This document shows, one piece after another, positions 33,811 through 43,424 of a DNA stretch of 64,000 nucleotides; within the stretch, counting starts at the first letter, position 1; the number at the start of each line of letters is the position of its first letter. This DNA is from Sisyra terminalis. Lineage: Eukaryota; Arthropoda; Insecta; Neuroptera; Sisyridae. Location of the stretch: NCBI GenBank assembly GCA_958496175.1, contig OY292274.1, positions 48,804,630 to 48,868,629 of the forward strand, read 5' to 3'. Made by a program: the position numbers and the translations under genes. The notes below the pieces were generated by a model. The model searched no databases, had not been told where the DNA came from, and saw only the letters and a list, made by a program, of their open reading frames with translations.

Positions 33811-34316
33811 TTTAAATAACGTCATTTCACTTAATTAGTATGAAAGTTTAGGTAGTAGGTACTTATATCAAATATCATAGAGGCGGTTTTTAATTTTTGT
33901 TTGTTTTTCAACAATCAAACTTTTTAAAATCTAATTTTTATGAACTAATAATTGTGAACTGGAGCAATTATATACTCTGCTAAAAAGTATTATGGAAGCA
34001 ATTTTTTGTCATATAACAACAATTGGTTTTCAAATAGTTCTAAATACCGAAGAAGAGTTAGCATAGAAAATATACATATATATATATATATATGTTTATT
34101 CATGATAATGAAATATGACAAAAAATTGCTTCCATAATGCTTTTCTGCAGAATATATAATTGCTCCAGGTTGCAATCATTAGTTCATAAAAATTAGATTT
34201 TAAAAAGTTAGATTGTTGATTGGTTCATAAAAAAAAGATTATAAAAAGTTTCTTTGTTAAGAAACTACTACATAAACTTACATAATAATTAAGTGAAATG
34301 GCGTTATTTAAATTTC
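33811..34316. repeat. long inverted repeat with (TA)n centre
   Basis: Left arm about 33811-34015 and right arm about 34107-34316. Matching blocks include GTCATTTCACTTAATTA, AGCAATTTTTTGTCATAT and TATATAATTGCTCC. The centre at about 34075-34095 is a TA-dinucleotide run. It sits inside the Helentron and is probably a separate foldback or MITE insertion. No coding content. Confidence 0.75.
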
Positions 34317-34899
34317 GTTATCAAAATGATATAACTACAATGCCCATTGTGTAAGCATAGGGAAACCGCCCTCACTCTCTTTTTCCCTACCGCACTTCTA
34401 AACAACCATAACTACAGCTGTGAATATACTGGGTTATGTTGAGCTGGTGGAAAAGTAAAATTGCCACAATTGGTCCCATCACCAGATCCGTTACGCTCAT
34501 TAGATTATAGGCTAGGAAATGATTCTAAAAATTTCTGGACCAAAACTCAAAAATATAACAGTTGATTACAAACAACGTCGTTTGGGGCAACGCATATTGT
34601 GCTGGATAAATTCATGTCCCCCTTCAAGGTATAATTCCATAATAATTTTTGGATAACATTTAAATTAATTTTTATTTTTCAAATAATTTAAGAAAATCTT
34701 AAACAAATGCAGACAAGAACAAATTTATCACTTACTGGAAGCGCTGTTACCACTACTAGATATCCACTTCTAGACCACTACTAGATCATCAAATCTTACA
34801 AATGTATTTTATGAGCAATACAGATACAGAAATTGATAGGCGTTGTATTCATAATCCGTAAACATAAACAATAAAACGAATCATTGTCCAAAAATTACG

Positions 34900-36060
34900 G
34901 AGGTATCTGAAAATGCAGAAATTTGTAGTCGATTAAAGTCACACGACACGTCGTTCGGAAAACTGAGATATGTGGAATCAAAATGTCTTCTGCTTTGAAT
35001 TTTCAATTCAATTTGTAACTTCGATAAGGTTGCTCATTAATTTTTTCACCGCAAGTCGGGTGTTATGACCAAAACGTGGTTGATCTATATATTCCACAAC
35101 ATAAGGATTACTGATCCAATTTTTAATTGGATTATGAGGCGGTAACCCGGAGAATTTCAGCGAATTTAAAATTCTATCCATAATTGAAAACATCATCTTT
35201 ATTAGTAACGCAATCAACCGAAGTGCAGGTCTCTAATACGCCAGTTTTCTTATTTTGAATCTGAATTATCTATTTCATTAATATCATTTTCGTTGACAAC
35301 GTTTTTTGGGGTCAATATAACACGTTCTCTCAACCAAACATGATTTTTGTAATTTGTAACCAAGTTTGGGAACACCCTCTCGATGAGTTCGATCTTTGAT
35401 TTAGTAAAGTGACAAAATTGGCAAAGAATGTAATGTATGCAGGTAATGTGTCAACAGAAATTTTGCCATTACTAATATCGATCAATTGTTCGGAAAACAC
35501 TTTTCTAAATTAGTTATTCTGCAATTCGAATTACATTTTCGAGTTTAATTTGATTGTTTTTAAATATTTCCATACAGTGGACGACTTCAGACATTAAGGA
35601 TCGACTGTTGTCGATAAAATAAATGCTTGCTTTAAATTATCAAATATCTGGTACCATATAAATAAACTTCAGATGGAAGAAAACAAGAAAATTGTATTGC
35701 TGAACGATCCTTCTGCTGATGATTTCTCCAAGAAATTAATAAATGACCGTGTTCATTGTTTGAATTTTTATTCAAATTAAGTTTACTAAAACATTATTCA
35801 GCGGTTTTGTGAAAAAGCTAGCAATTATGTAAAAAATTTGAATGAGACGAAATCCCAAAAATTCAAAGGAAATGAAATCAATACGCTCGATTCGTTGACA
35901 AGAACATGGTTATTACCGATATTCAACATTTGCTTGGGAAATTTTTCAGCAGATTGATCATTCCACAACGCATGCCTCATGTCTCCAACTGAAATTTCTT
36001 CACATTGTGCCACAGATTTTATGATTTTAAGCAAGTATTTATTTTATTGATAGAACTCCA
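34900..36060 (-). pseudogene. Helentron Pif1-like helicase, degenerate
   Basis: Fragments in order along the minus strand: DMRHALWNDQSAEKFPKQML and NIGNNHVLVNESSVLISFP (36000-35850); IELIERVFPNLVTNYKNHVW and RERVILTPKN (35400-35290); LNSLKFSGLPPHN and FGHNTRLAVKKLMSNLIEVT (35160-35010); YLSFPNDVSCDFNRLQ (34975-34930). These match, in the correct order, the C-terminal half of Helitron/Helentron helicases (SAEKF.KQLL.IGNG, VFPN...NYK...WL.ERAIL, PHNL..K.G, NGTRL.V..L, FKRLQFP). Several frameshifts and stops are present. No Rep domain was recognised. Confidence 0.8.
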
Positions 36061-36849
36061 TCTTGGAATACTTGGTACTGGAAAAAATTACCAACAACAA
36101 AATCATTGCGCTTTCAAAACATATTGAGTCAATGCGAAGATAGATCTTTCAATAACTATCGTTATATGCCTTTAAGAAAGAGTTACAGACAATATGAAAT
36201 TGAAAGCATTGACATCAAAGTGTGGGTCACGTGAACTGCCAACTACGGAAAATTCCAAGCCTAATTATTTAAAAACTGATTTTATTCAAATTTTTACGTG
36301 TATTATTAAGATATGTTAATAGTTACTCTGCTATTTGGAGCGATGGTGAATTGAACTAATCATTAATCATCAAAATCAGTCCAATAATTTTTTAGCTAAA
36401 AAATGATCTAAATAACCTGACTTTATTTAGTATATTTAAGATATTTGATTTGACAAATCGTATGTCAATGTAATGGCAATGTGCTTCAATGAGGAGAATC
36501 AATCTGAGGGTAATGCATGCACCAAAATCCATAGCTTCAATAAATTAAATGAATTGTTGACATGCCATTGAATTAACTAATTTTTGTTTTTTATTAATAA
36601 TTTTTACTCCCATTGTATAATATAATATTATTATATAATATTGTTCTAATTAAATATTGAACTTCATAATTGTATTCGTATTAGTTTGTTATTAAAATTA
36701 TAAATTAAAACTAGCTAAAATATTCGTTCATAAAAAACACTACGTTCTATTCCTGTTAGGCACTACGAAGTTTGCCGGGTCAGCTAGTATTTTTATATAA
36801 TTGTAATTAAATATGAGATTCACTCGTTAAATTCAGTTATGCAGCAAAC

Positions 36850-36912
36850 GATTATCCGTAATGGGTTTATAGCGTAGCAGCGACGGATCGGGTTCGATTC
36901 CGTGGAGGGTGA
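36850..36912 (+). repeat. tRNA-derived SINE head (second family)
   Basis: TAGCGTAGCAGCGACGG then GGTTCGATTCC (36891-36901, a perfect B box) and GTGGAGGGTG. This is the head of a tRNA-like SINE distinct from the 6575 family. The A box is decayed. It lies 60 bp past the Helentron terminus. Confidence 0.55.
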
Positions 36913-38267
36913 ATTTTTTTTATGTGTTATTTACATATAATGATACATAATGGCATTTAAATAAATTGGAAATAACATATCTTTAATGGCTAGAAACCTT
37001 ATGAGTTTTATTTGTCATTTTCGTTCGTATAAGTAAAGAATAATGTTTATTACAAAACTGAATTTAACGACTAAAAAGCATCTTTAATAGCCAAAAATCT
37101 AAAAAAAAATAATGAGTAGTGGCTCCTACAATCATATATTTTCAGCAATAAGAAAACTAAAATTACCATCCTAAAAAATTGAAATAAATCCGTAACCATT
37201 AAACTTTGCACTCTCCTGGTTAGCTAAAAATGGAAATAGAATTCTGAGTATCAATTTCTAATATGAACCCTGCTTTTGTAAACCTTTGCTGACTTTTCCA
37301 ACGCAAAACATACTTCTGAGGATGAAAATAACAATAGTTTATTTGAGTTTTTTTTTTTTTTTGTTAAAATCTATGGTTGGTATCATGTAAGATTTTATAG
37401 CAAGGATGTCGAGCGGCTCGCAATGTACGTATTTTCGATTCTTGTGCCATTTCTAGAAATCTATGTTTCAATGAATCTTAATTTTTTTTTGTGGCCAAAA
37501 GTTAAACAATTTTTGTCTCACAAAAGTGTCCTTTGAGATTGAAATCTTTGTTCTTAAGGAACACAAGTGTGTTTTTAACTGTAAAGGGTTATATTTTTAT
37601 TCATTAAACATTCATGCACAAGAAACGATTCCTTTATTTGACACCAGTTGGAAAATTGGAGTATTTTTTGATCCTACATTTTATTTTGCCACACAAACGA
37701 AGTTACGAATATTGGCTTTAATTATGTACTATGGGGAAACGTTATGTATTGTCTATTTCCCTGACACAACAAGGGAAACCCCAAAATTAAATGAAATTTT
37801 AATTATTTTTTTTTAAAACTTAAAATGAAAAATCACAATGATATTTCAACGTTAAAATTTGGATAGTTAAGAAGACGTTTATAAGTTTAACCATAATAAG
37901 AAAATCTATATTTGATGTCATTGCTTCATTGTTCCTATTTTCTTACAAAACTATTTTACAATTAAACTAATTGACTAACAGTAAAATGAATTAATAACTT
38001 CCATTAAATTTCATAATTACCACTTAATATCTTTAATTGGCGATTTAAAAGATAACAAGAATATGATATACATACGACTACATACGTCATAGTAATTATC
38101 AGCATAGTATTCAAGCGACTAAATAACAAAATTTTTGAACTTTAATTTCTTGGTTCTTGGCTTTTGGTATTCTAATGATACTTACTATTCTTGTTAGTTT
38201 AAAGACGTTCTTTATTTTTAATTTAAGTATATCTTACTAGAATGTCATTAAAATAAATCAGCATTAT
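36913..38267. other. no gene recognised
   Basis: AT-rich DNA, possibly the body of the decayed Helentron whose end is at 38268. The 96-codon open frame 37526-37816 (+) ends in poly-Phe/Ile from a T run and has no motif, so I leave it uncalled. Confidence 0.4.
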
Positions 38268-38314
38268 TTTAAAGTATTATTCTATTACGCTGACGACGTA
38301 GCGGGTATCAGTAA
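38268..38314. mobile_element. decayed Helentron terminus
   Basis: TTACGCTGACGACGTAGCGG then GTATCAG matches the terminus at 22625-22653 (GTTACGCAGACGAAGTCGCG then GGATCAG), including the flanking ATTCTATTACG/AAATACGTTACG context. The CTAG end is mutated. Only this terminus was identified. Confidence 0.6.
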
Positions 38315-38332
38315 ATTTGTTATATATAAGTA

Positions 38333-38345
38333 ATATAATCTATAT
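38333..38345. repeat. target site duplication, left copy
   Basis: ATATAATCTATAT, 13 bp, identical to 39546-39558. It brackets the Jockey-type LINE insertion. Confidence 0.85.
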
Positions 38346-39545
38346 TTTTTTTTTATTTTTTTTTTTCCCGTTTTTGTGTATTTGCAATCTGTCCCTGGAC
38401 AATGAGCAAATCTGGTCTACGTCCGCGCTCTATATTGACTCTTTATTGAGTCAAAATCAAGCTCCTTGAACTTACTCCCAGTGAGGCAATTCCAGAAACG
38501 TGTAGCGCTTCAGTCCATTGTTCTTTCCGCTGTTGTCAAGTAGGCTGATCGCCAGATGATTGGCGTGGTCTTCCAGTCTTTTTTGATATTTTTGGCTGAA
38601 TCTGGCGATCTCTTCTCTCACGGTGGTCACCTTCAGGTCTTTATGTATGTCGTGGTTAGTGATATACCATGGAGCGTTCGTAATGAGTCTGAGTGTCTTA
38701 GACTGAAAGCGCTGTAGGATATCCACATTGGAGTTGCTAGTTGTTCCCCACAGTTCGATGCCGTAGGTCCAGACTGGCTTCAGAATTACTTTGTATATCA
38801 GTAGTTTATTGTCCAGGGACAATTGCGACCTCCAACCAATCAGCCACTGCAATTGACGGCATTTGGCTTTAAGCTGATCTCTTTTGGCAGCTATATGTCT
38901 CCGCCACGTAAGTCTTCTGTCCAAGTGCATTCCGAGATACTTGACTTCTGTCGCCTGCGGCACCTGAAGGTTGTTGAGATATACCGGTGGACAGGTATCT
39001 CGCCGAGTAGTGAATGTCACATGAACAGATTTGGCTTCATTGACTTTTATTTGCCATTTATTAAGCCATGGTTCCAAATCGTTGAGGGCCCTTTGTAATT
39101 TTTCGGTCGCAACCTGTGGGCATTGATCTGTCGCCATGATCGCTGTATCGTCCGCGTACGTTGCAATTACCAAATTGTCAGTGATAGGTAAATCTGCCGT
39201 ATAAATTAAGTACAGTGTGGGTCCCAGTATGCTACCTTGTGGCACCCCAGCACCGACCGGGTGGAGTCCCGATTGATCTTCGTTGTAGCTGACAAAGAAT
39301 TTTCTATCCTCCAAGTAGGACTGGAGGACGCGGTAGAGCAGGTAAGGTACCACCTTTTTTAACTTATACAGCAGCCCCAGATGCCACACCTTGTCGAAGG
39401 CCTGTGTGATGTCCAGAAAAACTGCGGAACAGTAAGCCTTATCGTTTAGCGTCCTCATGATTGTAGATGCTACTCTGTGAACTTGTTCGATGGTGGAGTG
39501 TTCCTTGCGGAATCCGAACTGGTGGTTTGGAATGAGACTCTGTTC
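38346..39545 (-). mobile_element. 5'-truncated Jockey-type LINE, recent insertion
   Basis: A 1.2 kb minus-strand insertion bounded by perfect 13 bp duplications. The 3' end (38346 upward) is an A-rich tail on the minus strand. Next comes a short 3' untranslated region, then the reverse-transcriptase reading frame that runs off the 5' truncation point at about 39545. Perfect duplications and an open frame over the whole coding part point to a young insertion made by target-primed reverse transcription. Confidence 0.9.
38472..39545 (-). CDS. Jockey-type reverse transcriptase, C-terminal part, 5' truncated
   Basis: The open frame continues upstream of the Met at 39458 to the truncation, with IPNHQFGFRKEHSTIEQVHR preceding it. 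In the 328 residues after that Met: motif A FLDITQAFDKVW (14-25), GVPQGSILGP (71-80), the catalytic YADD (101-104), then KYLGMHLDRRLTW and a C-terminal tail with TNAPWYITNHDIHKDL. The order is that of LINE reverse transcriptases of the Jockey group. The endonuclease and ORF1 are lost by truncation, so this copy cannot move by itself, but the reading frame is undamaged. Confidence 0.9.
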   Translation of the reverse strand, partial: EQSLIPNHQFGFRKEHSTIEQVHRVASTIMRTLNDKAYCSAVFLDITQAFDKVWHLGLLYKLKKVVPYLLYRVLQSYLEDRKFFVSYNEDQSGLHPVGAGVPQGSILGPTLYLIYTADLPITDNLVIATYADDTAIMATDQCPQVATEKLQRALNDLEPWLNKWQIKVNEAKSVHVTFTTRRDTCPPVYLNNLQVPQATEVKYLGMHLDRRLTWRRHIAAKRDQLKAKCRQLQWLIGWRSQLSLDNKLLIYKVILKPVWTYGIELWGTTSNSNVDILQRFQSKTLRLITNAPWYITNHDIHKDLKVTTVREEIARFSQKYQKRLEDHANHLAISLLDNSGKNNGLKRYTFLELPHWE

Positions 39546-39558
39546 ATATAATCTATAT
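39546..39558. repeat. target site duplication, right copy
   Basis: ATATAATCTATAT, identical to 38333-38345. Confidence 0.85.
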
Positions 39559-42246
39559 AAGTCTTAATTTTTGGTCGAAGCTATTAAAAATCATAGTTAA
39601 ATTGAAGAAAAAAACGTTTTATTATTTTTTTTGACCAATAAATAAAATAAAACTCAGTTTTGATTTAATATCAACTAAACAAATTGTTCAAGTACAGTAC
39701 CTCTCTTTAAATATTATGACTAAACTGATACAATCAATGTACTTTAATTAAACAGTTTATATTAAAACCTTAATTAATTTTGAAATTGTAAAATTTCATA
39801 TAGAATCCCGTAACATTTACTTCACACAATATCGTAAACTCTTATTGTATTCTAGCATCGTTATTATGTCGCTCTATTGACGTTAGCCTGAAAGCCCCGT
39901 CTAAAACTAACTAACATAGTCGACAATAACAGAACGTTTTAATACATAAAGCTCTTTGATTTGAGAACTTTGCAACAACTATTAAGTTCTCTCGACAAGC
40001 AAAAACTGTTCACTTCACCTACATTTACCAAAACACCTCATTCTTTTAAATAATTTATGATCTTTCCATTAAACAAATCAAAATTGTAAGAATAAAATAA
40101 CAATAGCTTAAATCTTCTTGTAATTTGTTGCTGGGGGACAACAAGTAGACGATTTTCTGAATTTATGAATATATTTTGAAACGTTGGTGGTTATCGGTGA
40201 AGATATGTTCGTTTAGTGTTGTTTTGGTGGATATAAATCAACAAGCGAGTCGCTCACGCTTAATATATTTTCAAGAGGCAAATATCAACAATTCGAAATA
40301 ACAGGCAAATATTTGCGGCTTTCAAAACATGCAACCGGGATCGGTGTGACAAAAATTTATGCATGGGGTGAGTTGGTCTACGGCCGCTTTTCTGTTTGAT
40401 AAAGTAACAGAGTGCTATATTTCTTCAGTCAACAAAAGAAAAAAATCCCTTCTATTTTTTGTAAATATTGAAGTAATAAATGAAAATGAAATAAAGAATA
40501 ATATAAAAACGAAATATTTTACTTTAATCAATACATTCTCGGAGCATTTTCGGAGATGGCTATCTTAAATTTCTGAGGTCGAATCAAAATCATCCCTTAT
40601 GATTTCGACAATTTAGAGATTCTTTCATTAAACACCCAAGTCTTAATTTACCACCATCACAAACTAAGTTCAGATTGAGGAAACGAGCAGGCATTAGAAC
40701 TGACCGAAGACTGCGACCTTTAATAATGAACTTACCGTCCAACCCTTTTGTATTTTGCACTCGAACAGCCCGTTGTGGTCCTTTCGGTGATAATAGACAT
40801 GTTTGCCGAGATTGTTTACCTCTCGTATTGGTCGAGGTTTCAGCCTTTAAATTTTAAAATGCACACAAAATAAACCAACCCCGTATTCAGCGCCTCTATT
40901 AGACCAAACTATAAGATGATATTCGATTATTAAAAAGCCATTAGTATTAATTAATACAGAGACTAGTGCGGCAAAAGTACACGAACGTTGAGAATTTATT
41001 AGGCAAAAACGGCAGCGCGCATTTGTCCGCCGGGAATTGGTTCGGGACTTTTGTATTTTAATTTAGCCAACAAAAACTTGCTTCCGAGAATTTCGAGTGG
41101 GAAACATGCAAATTATTTGAAATTAATATTTCGAATCGAGGCTGTATTTAATTGAAATATATACAAAATAGAAATTTTGATTTCGTTTAATTAAATACTC
41201 CGGAAAAAATTGCTTGGTTTTACCAAGTTAAAAATATATTTTTTGAATTTTTGAAGCAAAATTCATAAATATTATCACTTGAAATTGTTATTTGGTATTT
41301 GGTCCCGATTGTTTTCATTAATTTCTACATTCACTGATTTCGATTAGTACACAGTAGTAAATAAATCTTATTGGCTAGAATACTGTTTGCCTAAAATAGA
41401 ACACGTTGATGATGTGTGCTGTTCTAGATTACAAATAATTAATACATCAATGTCATTATCTAATCGTCCAATAAACACCTTATTAGTGTTACAACAATTA
41501 CCCCCTGAAAACAAACATTAAAATATTAAGGCGTAGTAACCACATTTCGCACTTTTCTGATTTAAGCAAGGTTTGAAGAAAATTAAGAACATAAAATGTC
41601 TATAATTTCTCCAAATAATGACTCTATTTATTAGCGGTAATTAAAGAAAAATATTTTTTGAAGGGAAAGATTTTTTTAATTTTACTTTTTTAGTTGTTTG
41701 AATTTCTGAGTGAAAATTTAAATTAATTACTGGAATCAGGTCAATTGAGTTACGCCATCTAGTAAGAAAAAATCGAACTAATAATAGGTTACAAGACCGT
41801 AATTATTTATAGGCTGTTTACATTAATAGTAACAGATATAAAAATATTTGTTATTTTTGAACTCACCAATAATAATTATACGATTTTTGGTCCGAAAATG
41901 CTACGGAAATTGTTTGGAAGAAAAAACTGGACAATCTATTGAATTGGCTACTTTTAGGTATTGCCTTTGTTACATTAGGTTCATCTTCTATATGAGATGT
42001 TTGTATATAAAATGCGGAAAATTCTGGTACATAATTATCATTTTTTCGTGATTTTTTTTTTTTTTTTGTGGAGGAAATACACAATAAAGCCACTCGTGAA
42101 AACAAAGTTTTCATTCTAAAATCCTTTATATTTAACACTCGATCATATATTGTTTATTAACGTGTATATCTGTTTTCAAAACATTTGTGGTTTACTAAAA
42201 GAATGAACACAATATTTTTATTGTACAATCTTCAGGTCTTGTAAAT
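39559..42246. other. no gene recognised; unique GC-richer patches
   Basis: Mostly AT-rich. Patches at 40660-40860 and 40970-41150 (for example GGCAGCGCGCATTTGTCCGC) are clearly more complex and appear once only. The open frame 40675-40857 (+) encodes an Arg-rich peptide with a C-x-C-like tail but no domain I know. These patches are candidates for conserved non-coding sequence. Confidence 0.4.
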
Positions 42247-42274
42247 TATTAAATAAAAAGGAATCAGGTGAAAA

Positions 42275-42330
42275 GACTACAGATATATATATACAGATAT
42301 ATACATACTACAGATATATATATACAGATA
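42275..42330. repeat. ACAGATATATATAT simple repeat
   Basis: Imperfect tandem copies of ACAGATATATATAT-type units within the left arm of the inverted-repeat element. Confidence 0.8.
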
Positions 42331-42393
42331 ATAGTTTCGACTGTTTATTCGACGTTTATACAATTATTATTCGACGTTTATTATTCGACATTT

Positions 42394-42434
42394 ATACGAC
42401 GTTTCGTTGGTCTCATTCCGACATCATCAGGTAT
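42394..42434 (-). ncRNA. hammerhead-ribozyme-like motif (left arm)
   Basis: Minus strand: ATAC, CTGATGA, extra T, stem II GTCGG-AATGAGA-CCAAC (one A-C mismatch), GAAAC, GTC, then GTAT pairing with ATAC. Stem III is AC/GT with no loop. Nearly identical to the motif at 43321 on the other strand. Confidence 0.65.
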
Positions 42435-43320
42435 CTTGAATCGTTTGTCAAGATACCTGATGAGACTTATATATGACTCTAGCTCAAACTTCCAGGATGT
42501 ACATGAACGCCCTTATTTCAGATAACCGGGAGGTCGACGTACATATACGTCCGTACTAGTCAAAGGGTTACAAAGGTAACAATTGGTTGGATTAATGAAT
42601 TTCATTGATTTATTATTATTTATTATGAATAAGTTCATAAAGATTTTATAAAACACATTCTAAACTAAGTGACAGGCAATATTTTTTTTCCAATACAAAG
42701 GGTATAGCAGAGTATGTATGGGAAAACAGCCTCCGCGGCTTTTTCTATTCAAACTCAGGGGATCGTTTTGATCGTTTATATTCCTAAACCTTTTTTTACG
42801 GTAAAGAAATATAAAGACAATTATAAAAAATATTTAGAAACTTTAGAAAAGTTATTTTTAAAATTACTGATTTATGCAAAAATTCATTCTAATAATAATT
42901 TATTTTTATTAGCTCTATATTGGATTCACATTATTGCACTGCGGGATGCACTTATCGGATTATTAAGAGGCCTCAATTGGATTCAACAATAACAAATTGG
43001 CGAGGTTTTGATGGAAAGCCACAAGTGGTCAAGCCGGTGGAAGTCAATACGTAAATCTTTCTATTTTCTTACGTGTAACACTTCTAAATTTCAATAATAT
43101 GAATACAATAACAAATAGAAATATGCAGTTTGGCACCCTGTAGCTTTCCATTAAATCATCGCCCATTTAACCATTTAAACCATCGCCTCTTAACAATCCG
43201 ATAAATGTATTCCGCGATGCATTAATGGCAAATTAAATTAGAACACTATAAAACGTAAAATAATTTATTATTGGATCAATTTTAATTTATTAGCACCTTA
43301 TTGAAAAACGAGGTATCAAG

Positions 43321-43361
43321 ATACCTGATGATACCGGAATGAGACCGACGAAACGTCGTAT
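43321..43361 (+). ncRNA. hammerhead-ribozyme-like motif (right arm)
   Basis: Plus strand: ATAC, CTGATGA, extra T, stem II ACCGG-AATGAGA-CCGAC, GAAAC, GTC, GTAT. Comparison with the left-arm copy suggests an ancestral GTCGG/CCGAC stem that was perfectly paired. Each copy has since lost one pair. Confidence 0.65.
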
Positions 43362-43424
43362 ATATGATTAAATAGTCGAAACTATTATCTGTGATCTTTT
43401 CACCTAATTGTTTTTTATTTAATA

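Larger units (their letters stand above)
33072..36787. mobile_element. Helentron with broken helicase gene (3.7 kb)
   Basis: One terminus is the very widespread arthropod sequence ATATATAAAATTCTCGTGTC, then CTCCTCCGAAACGGCTCGAC and GGTAGGCATGAGAATCGG. The other terminus is CACTACGAAGTTTGCCGGGT, then CAGCTAG. A Pif1-type helicase remnant reads away from the CAGCTAG end on the minus strand. A foldback hairpin occupies 33811-34316. The segment 33475-33640 is shared with the smaller element at 21255. Family recognition is from memory of termini and helicase motifs. Confidence 0.8.
42247..43424. mobile_element. Penelope-like inverted-repeat element with two opposed hammerhead motifs
   Basis: The arms are about 42247-42438 and 43311-43424. 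Matching blocks on opposite strands are TTATTAAATAAAAA, AGGTGAAAAGA, CAGATAATAGTTTCGACT, then a hammerhead-like motif and GTATCTTGA. The left arm also has an expanded ACAGATATATATA and ATTCGACGTTTAT array. The ~870 bp centre has a second, nested inverted repeat (42937-42972 against 43186-43230, with TTATCGGATT and TTAAGAGGC). No reverse transcriptase or GIY-YIG sequence is recognisable. The element class is inferred from the architecture. Confidence 0.65.

Noticed and set aside
37526..37816. 96-codon open frame on +
   Set aside because: No domain, ends in a run of Ile/Phe codons made by a T-rich tract, and lies in probable decayed transposon sequence.
38823..39098. Plus-strand open frame opposite the LINE reverse transcriptase
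   Set aside because: Shadow of the reverse-transcriptase frame.
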